Shown piece by piece: positions 26,321 through 35,448 of a stretch of DNA of 64,000 nucleotides. The position numbers were made by a program, and so were the translations under genes. This stretch comes from Streptomyces antibioticus. Lineage in GTDB: Bacteria > Actinomycetota > Actinomycetes > Streptomycetales > Streptomycetaceae. Under the pieces are notes generated by a model. That model did not search any database. It saw only the letters and a list, made by a program, of their open reading frames with translations, and was not told the DNA's origin. Location of the stretch: assembly GCF_002019855.1 (NCBI RefSeq), contig NZ_CM007717.1, positions 4,426,657 through 4,490,656 on the forward strand, given 5' to 3'. Within the stretch, counting starts at the first letter, position 1, and every line of letters begins with the position of its first letter.

Positions 26321-27793
26321 TCACTTCTTACTGTCGATGACTGCCTTCATCACGTCCTTCGCGATCGGGGCCGCCAGACCGCCGCCGCTGATGTCGCCGC
26401 GGTTGGCGGAACCGTCCTCCACGACCACCGCGACGGCCACCGGGGCGCTGCCGTCGGACAGCTTGGCGTACGAGATGAACCAGGCGTACGGCTTCTCGCT
26501 GTTGTTGAGGCCGTGCTGGGCGGTACCGGTCTTGCCGCCCACCGTGACGCCGGAGATCCTGGCGTTGCCGCCGGTGCCCTGCGGGTCGTTGACGACCGTC
26601 TCCATCATCTTCTGGAGCTTCTGCGCGGTTTCCGAGGACACCGCCTGGTGCAGCTCCTGCGGCTCGGTCGTCTCGATGGTGTCCAGGTTCGGGGCCTTGA
26701 GCTGGTCGACCATGTACGGCTTCATCAGCTTGCCGTCGTTGGCGACCGCCGCGGCGACCATGGCCATCTGGAGCGGGGTGGCGCGGTTGGACGCCTGGCC
26801 GATGCCGTCCATGGCGTTCTGCGGCGCGTTGTCCTCGGGGTAGATCGACTCGGCGGCGCGGACCGGGGTGTCCAGCTCCTTGTCGTTGAAGCCGAACTTC
26901 TCCGCCTGCTCGATCATGCCCTCGTTGCCGACGTTGTCGGCCATCTTCGCGAAGACGGTGTTGCAGGACACCATCAGCGCGTACTGCAGACTCGCGTTCT
27001 CGCAGTCACCGTGCTCGTTGGTGAGGTCGGTGGTGGTCTGCGGGAGCTGGTACGGGTCGGGCGTCTTGGTGGCGTCGTCGATCCCGGACACCTCGCCGTT
27101 CTCCAGCGCGGCGGCGGCCGTGACGACCTTGAACGTGGAGCCCGGCGGGTACGTCTCGCGCAGCGCGCGGTTGAGCATCGGGTTGTCCGGGTTGTTCTCC
27201 TTCTGCACCGCCTTCCACGCCTTCTCGTCCGAACCGGAGGTGCCGGCGAACTTCGACGGGTCGTACGACGGTGTGGAGACCAGCGCCAGGATCTTGCCGG
27301 TGGACGGCTCGATCGCGGCGACCGCGCCCCGCCGGTTGCCCAGACCCTGGTACGCGGCCTTCTGCGCGGCCGCGTTCAGGGTGGTGACGACGCTGCCGCC
27401 CTCCTTCTTCTTGCCCGTGATCATGTCGAGCGTGTTGCGGAAGAAGAGCCGGTCGTCGTTGCCGGTGAGGATGCCGTCCTCCAGCTTCTCGAGCTGGTTG
27501 GCGCCGAACGCCTGCGACGAATAGCCGGTGACCGGCGCCCACATGGCGCCGTTGGTCCAGGTGCGCTTGTACTTGAAGTCGCCGCCCTCGGACTCCACGG
27601 AGCCCGTGATGGCCTTGCCCTCGACGATGATGTCGCCGCGCGGCGTCGCGTACCGGGCGATGTTCACACGGCGGTTCTCGCTGTCGCTCGCCAGGTCGTC
27701 GGCCTTGGCGTACTGGAGCCAGTTGTCGCGGATGAGCAGGGTGAGGATCAGGAGTCCGCAGAAGATCGCGATCCGGCGCAGGGGCTTGTTCAT
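26321..27793 (-). CDS. pbpA: Penicillin-binding protein PbpA (class B transpeptidase)
   Basis: A 490-residue protein. ATG 27793 is chosen because it overlaps the ftsW stop (ATGA) and is followed by an N-terminal membrane anchor (RRIAIFCGLLILTLLIR). The transpeptidase domain has the SxxK motif S219-TFK, the SCN motif at 276-278 and KTG at 421-423, all intact. It cross-links peptidoglycan with its SEDS partner, encoded directly upstream. Residues 40-130 form the pedestal region. Length and gene order match the conserved actinobacterial PbpA. Confidence 0.95.
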   Translation of the reverse strand: MNKPLRRIAIFCGLLILTLLIRDNWLQYAKADDLASDSENRRVNIARYATPRGDIIVEGKAITGSVESEGGDFKYKRTWTNGAMWAPVTGYSSQAFGANQLEKLEDGILTGNDDRLFFRNTLDMITGKKKEGGSVVTTLNAAAQKAAYQGLGNRRGAVAAIEPSTGKILALVSTPSYDPSKFAGTSGSDEKAWKAVQKENNPDNPMLNRALRETYPPGSTFKVVTAAAALENGEVSGIDDATKTPDPYQLPQTTTDLTNEHGDCENASLQYALMVSCNTVFAKMADNVGNEGMIEQAEKFGFNDKELDTPVRAAESIYPEDNAPQNAMDGIGQASNRATPLQMAMVAAAVANDGKLMKPYMVDQLKAPNLDTIETTEPQELHQAVSSETAQKLQKMMETVVNDPQGTGGNARISGVTVGGKTGTAQHGLNNSEKPYAWFISYAKLSDGSAPVAVAVVVEDGSANRGDISGGGLAAPIAKDVMKAVIDSKK

Positions 27794-29229
27794 GACGGGC
27801 GGACCACCTGGGTCATCTCGGCGTCGGGGTTGGAGGCGGGGGCCGGTGCCGGGCGGCGCGCGGTGTCGCTGATCCTGATCAGAATGCCGATCAGCGCCCA
27901 GTTGGCGATGACGGACGAACCGCCGTACGCCAGGAACGGCATCGTCATACCGGTGAGCGGGATGAGACCCATCACACCGCCGGCGACGACGAACACCTGG
28001 AGGGCGAAGGCGCCGGACAGGCCGATGGCGAGCAGCTTGCCGAACGGGTCGCGGGCGGCGAGGGCGGTGCGCACGCCGCGCTCCACGATCAGGCCGTACA
28101 GCAGCAGCAGGGCCATGATCCCGGCCAGGCCCAGCTCCTCGCCGAAGGTGGCGAGGATGAAGTCGGAGTTGGCGGCGAACCGGATCAGCTCGGAGTGCCC
28201 CTGGCCCCAGCCGGTGCCGAGGGTGCCGCCGGAGCCGAAGGCCCAGAGGGCCTGCATGGCCTGCTCGGAGTGGCCGACCTGGCCCGCGCGGGAGAGCGTG
28301 TACTCCTTCATCGGGTCGAGCCACGCCTGCACACGCTGCTGGACGTGCGGTTCGAAGCTGGCCACGCCGACCGCGCCGGCACCGGACATCAGCAGACCGA
28401 AGACGATCCAGCTCGTCCGCTCGGTGGCGACGTACAGCATGATCACGAACATGCCGAAGAACAGCAGCGAGGTACCGAGGTCGGTCTCGAAGACCAGGAT
28501 GAGGATCGAGATGAACCAGACGACCAGGATCGGGCCCAGGTCGCGGCCGCGCGGCAGGTAGAGGCCGAGGAAGCGGCGGCTGGCCAGCGCGAGCGCGTCG
28601 CGCTTCACCATCAGATAGCCGGCGAAGAAGATCGCCAGGACGATCTTGGCGAACTCACCGGGCTGGATGGAGAAACCGGCGACCGAGATCCAGATCTTGG
28701 CGCCGTAGATGTTCTTGCCGAGGCCCGGTACCAGCGGGAGCAGCAGCAGGAAGAGCGCGCCGACCATCGAGATGTAGGTGTAGCGCTGGAGCGCCCGGTG
28801 GTCCTTGAGGAAGAACAGCACCACGATGAAGAGCGCGATGCCCATGGCCGTGTACAGCAGTTGGCGCGGTGCCGCGGTGCCCGCCTGCTCGATGGACTGG
28901 AGCAGCTTGGACTGGTCCAGCCGCCAGATCGCCACCAGCCCCAGCCCGTTGAGCAGGGTCGCCAGCGGCAGCAGCAGCGGGTCGGCGTAGGGCGCGAACT
29001 TGCGGACCACGAGGTGGGCGATGCCCGCCAGCAGCCCCAGCCCGAGGCCGTAGGCGAGCAGCCCGGACGGGACCTGCTCGTTGATCGCGAGGCCCACGTT
29101 GGCATAGGCGAAGACCGGGATCAGGACGGCGAACACCAGGAGCGCCAGCTCGGTGTTGCGCCGGCTCGGGGTGCCGATCGAGCCGATCGTGGACGTGTGA
29201 TGCGACGGCGTGTTCGTAGTACTGCTCAT
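27790..29229 (-). CDS. ftsW: FtsW/RodA/SpoVE family (SEDS) glycosyltransferase
   Basis: A 479-residue polytopic membrane protein with about ten to twelve helices, starting at ATG 29229. SEDS hallmarks are present, including the PGEFAKI segment (ISVAGFSIQPGEFAKIVLAI), FVIMLYVATERTSW, RVQAWLDPMKEYTLSRAGQ and the C-terminal MTMPFLAYGGSSVIANW. SEDS proteins polymerise glycan strands from lipid II together with a class B PBP, here PbpA, whose start overlaps this stop. In Streptomyces this operon copy is distinct from the dcw-cluster FtsW and may be closer to RodA in function. Confidence 0.94.
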   Translation of the reverse strand: MSSTTNTPSHHTSTIGSIGTPSRRNTELALLVFAVLIPVFAYANVGLAINEQVPSGLLAYGLGLGLLAGIAHLVVRKFAPYADPLLLPLATLLNGLGLVAIWRLDQSKLLQSIEQAGTAAPRQLLYTAMGIALFIVVLFFLKDHRALQRYTYISMVGALFLLLLPLVPGLGKNIYGAKIWISVAGFSIQPGEFAKIVLAIFFAGYLMVKRDALALASRRFLGLYLPRGRDLGPILVVWFISILILVFETDLGTSLLFFGMFVIMLYVATERTSWIVFGLLMSGAGAVGVASFEPHVQQRVQAWLDPMKEYTLSRAGQVGHSEQAMQALWAFGSGGTLGTGWGQGHSELIRFAANSDFILATFGEELGLAGIMALLLLYGLIVERGVRTALAARDPFGKLLAIGLSGAFALQVFVVAGGVMGLIPLTGMTMPFLAYGGSSVIANWALIGILIRISDTARRPAPAPASNPDAEMTQVVRPS

Positions 29230-29256
29230 GGTCTGACAGGGCCTCTCACGGCTTGC

Positions 29257-30813
29257 CTACTGCTCACCGCACCGCGAGACGACCTTCTGCTCTTCCTCCG
29301 AGAGAGTGGGGCCGGGGTTGGGAGTGGCGGTCGCGGACGGGGACGGGGACGACGAGTCCGACGGCTTGCTCGGGGTCGCACTCGGGCTCGGGCTCGGTGA
29401 TGCCTTGGACGTGAGGGAGGCGGGGGTGGTTCCCGTGCTGCCGCCGGCCTCGCCCGTCCCGGAGGACGGGGGGCTGGCCGACGCCTCGGCCTCGTCGGCG
29501 TCCGCCTGCTTCTTGCACGCGGAGGCCTGCACGGACAGTTCCTCGATCTTCTTGCGGGCGCTGCTGAGGCTGCCCTCGGGGATCGTCGCCTCGACCTGCT
29601 TCTGCTGGTACTGCGGCAGGTACTTGAGTTCGATCTCGGGGTGGTCCTTCTCGACCTTCGAGAGCGAGACCCAGGCCAGGTCCTGGCTGATGCCCCGGTA
29701 CAGCGCGAGGTGCTCGCCGTTGGTGCCGACGTAGTACTGCGTCTGCGTCCAGCGCCAGCCGCCGTAGAGGCCGCCGCCGATCACGGCGAGGGTGAGGGCG
29801 CCGTAGAAGCTTCTCTTCAGCCACTTGCGGCTCTTGCGGGGCTTGACGAAGTCGTCGTCGGAGTAGTCCGCGAGACCGGCGGTGGAGACGAAACCGGTGA
29901 CGTCCCCGGAGCCGGGCGGGCCGAACTCGCCGCCGCCCCCGCCCCCGCCGTGCCGTCGCCGGCCGAGGCCCGCGGCACGGCCGGCCGGGGTCTGCATGAT
30001 GCCGTTGTCGTGCAACTGGTGCTGGTTCTCGGCGACGGCGCCGACCACGACCGGGGTGTCGGAGAGCTGCCCGGCCAGGGTGTCGCCGGTGTCCAGGTCG
30101 AGGACGTCCGCGACGATCACCGTGATGTTGTCGGGCCCGCCGCCGCGCAGCGCCAGCTCGATGAGGTTCTGGACGGTCTCCTGCGGGCCCTGGTAGCTGG
30201 CGAGGGTGTCCTCCAGGGTCTGGTGGGACACCACGCCGGACAGGCCGTCGGAGCAGATCAGGTAGCGGTCGCCGGCCCGGACCTCACGGATCGACAGGTC
30301 GGGCTCGACGTGCTCGCCGCTGCCCAGCGCCCGCATCAGCAGGGACCGCTGGGGGTGCGTGGTGGCCTCTTCCTCGGTGATCCGGCCCTCGTCGACCAGC
30401 CGCTGCACCCAGGTGTGGTCCTGGGTGATCTGGGTGAGGACGCCGTCCCGCAGGAGATAGGCGCGGGAGTCGCCGACGTGCACCAGGCCGAGGCGCTGGC
30501 CGGTCCACAGCAGCGCGGTCAGGGTGGTGCCCATGCCTTCGAGCTGGGGGTCCTCCTCGACCAGCGAACGGAGCTGGTCGTTGGCCCGCTGCACGGCGGT
30601 GCCGAGGGAGGTGAGGACGTCGGAGCCGGGCACGTCGTCGTCGAGGGCGACGATGGTCGAGATGGCCTCGGAGGAGGCGACCTCACCGGCGGCGGCGCCG
30701 CCCATGCCGTCGGCGATCGCGAGCAGGCGCGGACCGGCGTAACCGGAGTCCTCGTTGCCCTCCCGGATCATGCCCTTGTGCGATCCGGCGGCGAAGCGCA
30801 GTGACAGACTCAT
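29257..30813 (-). CDS. PP2C-type Ser/Thr protein phosphatase
   Basis: A 518-residue protein. ATG 30813 is chosen because GAGGTGGGC precedes it. The PPM catalytic domain (residues 1-240) has all metal-binding motifs: REGNEDS, IADGMGG, HVGDSRAYL, SDGLSG and GGPDNITV. A linker and one membrane helix (YGALTLAVIGGGLYGGWRW) follow. The extracellular part of about 150 residues ends in a Ser/Pro/Thr-rich stretch. It dephosphorylates PknB and its substrates, as PstP does in mycobacteria. It lies between the fha genes and ftsW in the same operon. Confidence 0.94.
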   Translation of the reverse strand: MSLSLRFAAGSHKGMIREGNEDSGYAGPRLLAIADGMGGAAAGEVASSEAISTIVALDDDVPGSDVLTSLGTAVQRANDQLRSLVEEDPQLEGMGTTLTALLWTGQRLGLVHVGDSRAYLLRDGVLTQITQDHTWVQRLVDEGRITEEEATTHPQRSLLMRALGSGEHVEPDLSIREVRAGDRYLICSDGLSGVVSHQTLEDTLASYQGPQETVQNLIELALRGGGPDNITVIVADVLDLDTGDTLAGQLSDTPVVVGAVAENQHQLHDNGIMQTPAGRAAGLGRRRHGGGGGGGEFGPPGSGDVTGFVSTAGLADYSDDDFVKPRKSRKWLKRSFYGALTLAVIGGGLYGGWRWTQTQYYVGTNGEHLALYRGISQDLAWVSLSKVEKDHPEIELKYLPQYQQKQVEATIPEGSLSSARKKIEELSVQASACKKQADADEAEASASPPSSGTGEAGGSTGTTPASLTSKASPSPSPSATPSKPSDSSSPSPSATATPNPGPTLSEEEQKVVSRCGEQ

Positions 30814-30953
30814 GCCCACCTCGCCCGTCGGCCCCGGGTACAGCCGGTCGTGTCGAGCCACACTGCCCACCCTCCGGTCGGGAGCGCGCCCTGGCCCGGG
30901 GTGCCGGCCGCCACGGCGTGCTCGCTCCGCTCGCGCTCACTCATGATGTAGCA

Positions 30954-31469
30954 CTACTTCCGCAGCTCGATGACGGTCTTGCCGATGCGGATCGGCGCGC
31001 CCAGCGGGATCGGTGTGGGAGTCGTCAGCCGCGTTCGGTCGAGGTACGTGCCGTTGGTGGAGCCCAGGTCCTCGACGATCCACTGTCCGTCGCGGTCCGG
31101 GTAGATCCTGGCATGCCGGCTGGAGGCGTAGTCGTCGTCCAGCACGATGGTGCTGTCGTGCGCGCGGCCCAGGGTGATGGTCTGCCCCTGGAGCGCGACC
31201 GTCGTGCCGGTGAGGGTGCCCTCGGACACGACGAGCTTGGACGGGGCGTTACGGCCCCTGCGCCCGGCCGCGGCGGGCTGCTGGCGCTGCTGCGGGGGCG
31301 CCTGCTGGCGCCGCTCCTGCTGCGGCCTGGCGGCTTCACGGCGGGCACCGCGCTGGGTGACACGCGTACCGAACAGGTCGCTGCGGATGACCTGCACGGC
31401 CACGATCACGAACAGCCACAGTACGGCCAGGAAACCCAGCCGCATGACCGTGAGGGTCAGCTCTGACAT
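30954..31469 (-). CDS. fhaB: FHA domain protein FhaB (membrane-anchored)
   Basis: A 171-residue protein starting at ATG 31469 behind GGGGGCA. It has one N-terminal membrane helix (MRLGFLAVLWLFVIVAVQVI), a Gln/Arg-rich linker and a C-terminal FHA domain (residues about 90-170). The phosphothreonine-binding residues are in LGRAHDSTIVLDDDYASSRH and VEDLGSTNGTYLD. It reads threonine phosphorylation by PknB and is thought to link it to the FtsW/PbpA machinery. It follows fhaA with only 10 bases between. Confidence 0.94.
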   Translation of the reverse strand: MSELTLTVMRLGFLAVLWLFVIVAVQVIRSDLFGTRVTQRGARREAARPQQERRQQAPPQQRQQPAAAGRRGRNAPSKLVVSEGTLTGTTVALQGQTITLGRAHDSTIVLDDDYASSRHARIYPDRDGQWIVEDLGSTNGTYLDRTRLTTPTPIPLGAPIRIGKTVIELRK

Positions 31470-31479
31470 TGCCCCCGCT

Positions 31480-32358
31480 TCACCCTTCGGCTTGCCTATA
31501 GATAACGGTGGTGCTGCCCACGACGATCCGCGAGCCGTCGCGGAGCGTAGCGCGGGTGGTGTGCTGTCCGTCCACCACGATGCCGTTGGTGGAACCGAGA
31601 TCCTGGATCGTCGAGGGCGAACCGGTCCGGATCTCACAGTGCCGGCGCGAGACGCCGGGGTCGTCGATCCGCACGTCGGCCTCGGTGGAACGGCCCAGCA
31701 CGAGTGATCCGCGGGAGATCTGGTGGCGGGTGCCGTTGATCTCGATCCAGTGCCGCGCGCGTGAGCCCGGGGCCGGGGCGCCGGCCAGTCCGCCGCCACC
31801 GGGGCGCTGGGCGCCGGCGGTGGGCGGGTAGCCGTAGCCGCCCGCGCCGGGGGGCGGGGAGGCGGGCATGGGGGGCGCGCCGCCGGGGGCGCCGGCCGGT
31901 GGGTAGCCGTAGCCGCCGCCGGGTGCCGGACGGCCGCCGCCCGCGGGGCCCGCGGAGGGGCTGCCGGGGGACGCCTGCTGTCCGGTGGAGGCGAGGGTGC
32001 GGCTGCGCACCCGGTACAGGCCGGTGTCGAGGTCGTCGGCCTTCTCCAGGTGGACCTTGATCGGGCCCATGAAGGTGTAGCGCTGCTGCTTGGCGTAGTC
32101 GCGGACCATGCCGGCCAGTTCGTCGCCGAGCTGGCCGGAGTAGGGGCTGAGCCGCTCGTAGTCCGGTGTGCTCAGTTCCACGATGAAGTCGTTGGGTACG
32201 ACGGTCCGGTCCCGGTTCCAGATGGTCGCGTTGTTGTCGCACTCCCGCTGGAGCGCTCCCGCGATCTCGACGGGCTGGACCTCGGACTTGAAGACCTTGG
32301 CGAAGGTGCCGTTGACCAGACCCTCGAGACGCTGCTCGAATTTCTTCAGGACTCCCAT
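31480..32358 (-). CDS. fhaA: FHA domain protein FhaA with DUF3662 domain
   Basis: A 292-residue protein starting at ATG 32358 behind GGAGGTGCCCC. The N-terminal DUF3662 domain (1-120: MGVLKKFEQRLEGLVNGTFA, FKSEVQPVEIAGALQREC) is followed by a Gly/Pro/Tyr-rich linker and a C-terminal FHA domain (205-290). The FHA motifs are LVLGRSTEADVRIDDPGVSR and QDLGSTNGIVVDG. In mycobacteria FhaA binds the phosphorylated MviN pseudokinase domain and regulates lipid II flipping. It is the first gene of the minus-strand operon. Confidence 0.95.
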   Translation of the reverse strand: MGVLKKFEQRLEGLVNGTFAKVFKSEVQPVEIAGALQRECDNNATIWNRDRTVVPNDFIVELSTPDYERLSPYSGQLGDELAGMVRDYAKQQRYTFMGPIKVHLEKADDLDTGLYRVRSRTLASTGQQASPGSPSAGPAGGGRPAPGGGYGYPPAGAPGGAPPMPASPPPGAGGYGYPPTAGAQRPGGGGLAGAPAPGSRARHWIEINGTRHQISRGSLVLGRSTEADVRIDDPGVSRRHCEIRTGSPSTIQDLGSTNGIVVDGQHTTRATLRDGSRIVVGSTTVIYRQAEG

Positions 32359-32789
32359 GGGGCACCTCCTCCGTCGTGACTTGCGTCCCGTGTCCTGCTG
32401 CCTGCGCTGCTTGCCTGGCTTACCTGGTACTGCTTACTGATCGTATCCACGCGCCGGTGAATCGGCTGGTTCCCCCTGTCGGCCCCGTCGACGGGCGTCC
32501 GTGCCTGCTTTCTGCCCAGGATCGTAGAGGTGGCCGACCACCAGTGTCCCGCACCCGACTGCGGACCTCGTCCTGCTCCGGGGGAGACGGTCGCCATAGG
32601 TACGAGGTTGATACGTGAACCGGTCGTCGTCGGGACGAAACCGGGCCGCCGCGGGGGCCCCGTCAATGGATTCCCCGGTCACACGTGCCCCGGAACAAGG
32701 GATGTGAACGCACCCTGCCCAGCGTGCTAATGTTCTGCATGTCGGAAGGCACCGGGACGCAGAGCCCACAGCCCGAGGACACACCCAAT
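32359..32789. other. Divergent region between fhaA and tRNA-Leu
   Basis: 431 bases without a convincing gene; the open frames here have poor codon bias. The promoter of the fhaA-pknB operon and that of tRNA-Leu must lie in it. I could not assign a clear -35/-10 pair. Confidence 0.5.
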
Positions 32790-32873
32790 GCGCGGGTGGC
32801 GGAATAGGCAGACGCGCTGGATTCAGGTTCCAGTGCCCGCAAGGGCGTGGGGGTTCAACTCCCCCCTCGCGCA
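32790..32873 (+). tRNA. tRNA-Leu (anticodon CAG)
   Basis: An 84-nt class II tRNA. Acceptor GCGCGGG (32790-32796) pairs with CTCGCGC (32866-32872), with discriminator A at 32873. The anticodon stem CTGGA/TCCAG encloses TTCAGGT, with anticodon CAG at 32824-32826. A long variable arm (GTGCCCGCAAGGGCGT region) and a GGGTTCAACTCCC T arm are present. Confidence 0.96.
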
Positions 32874-32878
32874 CCGTC

Positions 32879-32915
32879 GAAGAGGCGGCTCGATCTCAGA
32901 TCGGGCCGCCTCTTC
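32879..32915 (+). terminator. Terminator after tRNA-Leu
   Basis: A stem formed by GAAGAGGCGG (32879-32888) and CCGCCTCTTC (32906-32915), with an inner CGATC/GATCG helix. It starts 6 bases after the tRNA. Confidence 0.8.
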
Positions 32916-33291
32916 TCGTATGTCCGGAGACGCCGACGGCGGTCCGCTGAGGCTGCTGTTGTGAGGAAGGTCTCAGGCCCAGGGGGATGCGGTGGTGATC
33001 CTGACCGGGGGGCGGGGCTGTGCTCCTGTGTTCACTTTGAGTAGTTGTTGGTGGGGGGCGTGTGGGCCTGGGTGTGGGGGTGCCCAGGCTGGGGTTGTGG
33101 CTGGGATGTGGTGGTGGGGAGGGTGTTGTTCGGGGGCGTTGGGTTGCGGTGAAGTGGCAGTTCTGGGGGCGGGGTGGGGATCGCGGTGCGAGTCCGTCAG
33201 GTAGGGCGGGGAATGCTTGCGCGGCTTGTGGGGGCTGATTACCGTCGAGCGTGTTCCGTGTCGGAGGGTGACGAAAGGGGCCTTGGGGGAG
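32916..33291. other. G/T-rich gene-free stretch at the left edge of the accessory block
   Basis: About 375 bases, of which 33000-33250 is strikingly G- and T-rich and C/A-poor on the plus strand (runs such as GGTGGTGGGGAGGG). The frames in it give Gly/Trp/Cys-rich nonsense. It holds no gene that I can support and may be degenerate DNA between the core chromosome and the accessory cluster. Confidence 0.6.
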
Positions 33292-33870
33292 TCAGGAGGG
33301 TGGGGTGCCCGCGCCGCGTTCCGCGAAGGTGACGATGAAGTCCCTGAGCGAAGTCAGGTCCTCGCTCTCGCCGGTGGCCTCCTGGCAGAGCCGGCTGAGG
33401 TGGGGCATGGCCATGGGCCAGGCGCCCAGTCCGATCAGTGTCAGCAGCAGGCGTCCGGCCTCGTCCTCGGGGCGGTCGGTCGCCGAGGCCAGGGACTTGG
33501 CGGCGTCCGCGTACCAGGACGTCCGCTCGGAGGCGTCGTGGGTACCGACGTATCCCTCCTGGAGTCCTTCGAACATGAGCAGCCGCAGCAGGGTGGGATC
33601 GCTGCGGTGGTAGTCGAAGACGCGGCCCACGTAGTCGCCGACTGACCCCTCGCCCGGGCGTACCTCCCGGACCAGTTCGGCCATCGCCTCGGCGATGACC
33701 GCCCTGAACAGCCCTTCCTTGCTCTGGAAGTGGCCGTAGATGCGTTCCTTGTTGACGCCGGCGCGCTCCGCGATGCGGTTCACCCGGGCTCCGGCGATGC
33801 CGTAGCCGCTGAACTCCACTCGCGCGGCGTCCAGCAGTCGGCGCTTGGTCTCCTCGGTGCTTCCTGCCAT
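33292..33870 (-). CDS. TetR family transcriptional regulator
   Basis: A 192-residue protein starting at ATG 33870 behind AAGGTGGG. The N-terminal TetR helix-turn-helix is residues about 6-52 (KRRLLDAARVEFSGYGIAGA, VNRIAERAGVNKERIYGHFQ). The ligand-binding half (LLRLLMFEGLQEGYVG onward) resembles TetR_C type regulators. It is divergent from the P-loop ATPase gene across 93 bases that contain two copies of the inverted repeat CAACC-N4-GGTTG, its probable operators. It likely represses itself and the plus-strand operon to its right. Confidence 0.9.
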   Translation of the reverse strand: MAGSTEETKRRLLDAARVEFSGYGIAGARVNRIAERAGVNKERIYGHFQSKEGLFRAVIAEAMAELVREVRPGEGSVGDYVGRVFDYHRSDPTLLRLLMFEGLQEGYVGTHDASERTSWYADAAKSLASATDRPEDEAGRLLLTLIGLGAWPMAMPHLSRLCQEATGESEDLTSLRDFIVTFAERGAGTPPS

Positions 33871-33889
33871 GGGACCCACCTTATTGCCA

Positions 33890-33952
33890 GTCAACCGGTT
33901 GGTTGACGCTCGTTCGATGCATATGCAAGGGTTTCACCAACCAACAGGTTGG
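33890..33952. promoter_or_regulatory. Paired TetR operators in the divergent promoter region
   Basis: Two inverted repeats: GTCAACC-GGTT-GGTTGAC at 33890-33907 and CCAACC-AACA-GGTTGG at 33937-33952, with a shared core CAACC-N4-GGTTG. Their centres are about 46 bases apart. The second ends 12 bases before GTG 33964. Confidence 0.7.
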
Positions 33953-33963
33953 ATGGAGCCGAC

Positions 33964-34707
33964 GTGTCCTCACCGAAAGGCCATCAGGGCGTGAAGATCG
34001 CTATCTCAGGTACGTACTCGGCCGGCAAGACCTCCACGGTCATGACGTTGTCCCGCTACACCGGCGTCCCGCGCACCCTGGCCCGCACGATCCGCGAGAT
34101 CCTCCCCGAGGCCGTGCCCGGCAAGGCGCTCTCCCAGGTCACCCCGGCCGAGTTCCTCCAGCTCATGCTGCGCCGGCACACCGGCCGCGCGGTCCAGGAA
34201 GCGCTGCTCGGCGACCACTTCATCTCCGACGGCTCCTCGCTCCAGGAGTGGCTGTACGGCGCCGGCCGGGTCCTGCACGGCATGAACCCCAACGCCACCG
34301 CGGAGAACGCGGGCGGGCTCGTCGCCGTACGGGAGGAGGAGATGGAGTTCTTCGCCAAGGTGGTCGACCAGTACGCCATCGCGCTGAAGGCGCATGTGAA
34401 GAGCACCTACGACGCGTACGTGCACCTGGAGCACGAGCTGCCGATCGCCGCCGACGGACACCGGCCGATGAACGAGGGCTTCCGGGCCACGATCGACAAG
34501 AAGCTCCTCGAGACGCTCGACGAGCTGGAGATCCCGTACCACATCGTGCGGGGCACGATGCCGGAGCGGCTGACGCGGATCTGCGAACTCTTCGGCCTCA
34601 CACCCGTGATGAGCATGGACGAGGCGATCGCGCTGGCCCGCGAGGACTACGCGGCGCAGGACTTCCGGCTCGAGACCGAGCGCGTCGCCGCCGCCGCTGC
34701 TGCCTGA
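33964..34707 (+). CDS. P-loop ATPase/kinase-like protein (AAA family, NadR-kinase-like)
   Basis: A 247-residue protein. GTG 33964 is chosen because GGATGGAG (33951-33958) precedes it by 5 bases. The Walker A motif GTYSAGKTST lies near residues 14-23. The rest of the fold (VMTLSRYTGVPRTLARTIRE, ALLGDHFISDGSSLQEWLYG) resembles the AAA_28/NadR-like small-molecule kinases rather than AAA+ motors. HPE/LID-type signals are not obvious. It is the first gene of the plus-strand cluster operon and sits directly under the TetR operators. I infer a small-molecule kinase or NTPase; the substrate is unknown. Confidence 0.78.
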   Translation: MSSPKGHQGVKIAISGTYSAGKTSTVMTLSRYTGVPRTLARTIREILPEAVPGKALSQVTPAEFLQLMLRRHTGRAVQEALLGDHFISDGSSLQEWLYGAGRVLHGMNPNATAENAGGLVAVREEEMEFFAKVVDQYAIALKAHVKSTYDAYVHLEHELPIAADGHRPMNEGFRATIDKKLLETLDELEIPYHIVRGTMPERLTRICELFGLTPVMSMDEAIALAREDYAAQDFRLETERVAAAAAA

Positions 34708-34779
34708 GCCTTCGACTCAACTGGCTTTCCGGCGAACTGATTTCGTCCTTCTTTTCCTTCGTGCCCCTGGAGGGTTCCC

Positions 34780-35379
34780 ATGTCCAAGAAGCCGTCCGTC
34801 GTCATCGCCTACTACTCCGGGTTCGGTCACACCGACGTGCTCGCCCGCGCCGTGGAGCGCGGCGCCGTCGAGGCCGGTGCCGAGGTGTCCCTCGTGCCGG
34901 TCGACTCGATCTCGGACGAGCAGTGGCGGCTGCTGGACGAGGCCGACGCCATCGTGTTCGGTTCGCCGACCTACATGGGGTCGGCCGCGGGCAAGTTCCA
35001 TGTCTTCGCGGAGTCCACGAGCAAGCGGTGGGCGTCGGCCGCCTGGCGCGACAAGCTCGGCGCGGGCTTCACCAACGCGGCCTGCAAGGCGGGCGACAAG
35101 CACTCGACGCTGGCCTACTTCGCGACGCTCGCCGCCCAGCACCAGATGAACTGGGTGAACCTGGGCCTGCACCCGGGCTGGCACACCAGCGCCGAGTCGG
35201 AGAACGACCTCAACCGGCTGGGCTACTTCAACGGCGCCGCCGCCTCCACCCCCGCCGACCTTCCCGCGGAAGGCGTCTCCAAGGCGGACATCGCCACCGC
35301 CGAGCACCTCGGTGAGCGTGTCGCCCGGCACACCGCCGTCGTCCTGGCCGGCCGCGCCGCCCTCGGCCTCACCGCCTGA
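34780..35379 (+). CDS. Flavodoxin-like NAD(P)H-dependent FMN reductase (WrbA-like)
   Basis: A 199-residue flavodoxin-fold protein starting at ATG 34780 behind GGAGGG. The FMN phosphate loop is YYSGFGHTDVLA (residues 11-22). FGSPTYMGSAAGKFHVF and GAGFTNAACKAGDKHST are WrbA/NADPH-dependent FMN reductase signatures around the isoalloxazine ring. It probably supplies reduced flavin or reduces a quinone or an enone. In the cluster it stands two genes before an FAD monooxygenase, although that enzyme type normally reduces its own FAD with NAD(P)H. Confidence 0.88.
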   Translation: MSKKPSVVIAYYSGFGHTDVLARAVERGAVEAGAEVSLVPVDSISDEQWRLLDEADAIVFGSPTYMGSAAGKFHVFAESTSKRWASAAWRDKLGAGFTNAACKAGDKHSTLAYFATLAAQHQMNWVNLGLHPGWHTSAESENDLNRLGYFNGAAASTPADLPAEGVSKADIATAEHLGERVARHTAVVLAGRAALGLTA

Positions 35380-35448
35380 CCCCGCCTGCCCCCACACCCC
35401 TCCCCTCCGCCACGAGGGCGGCCACGCCCCTCCCCTGGAGCCCCCCAG

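Noticed and set aside
32992..33204. Short open frame in the G/T-rich stretch
   Set aside because: Trp/Cys/Gly-rich translation, no ribosome site and no codon bias.
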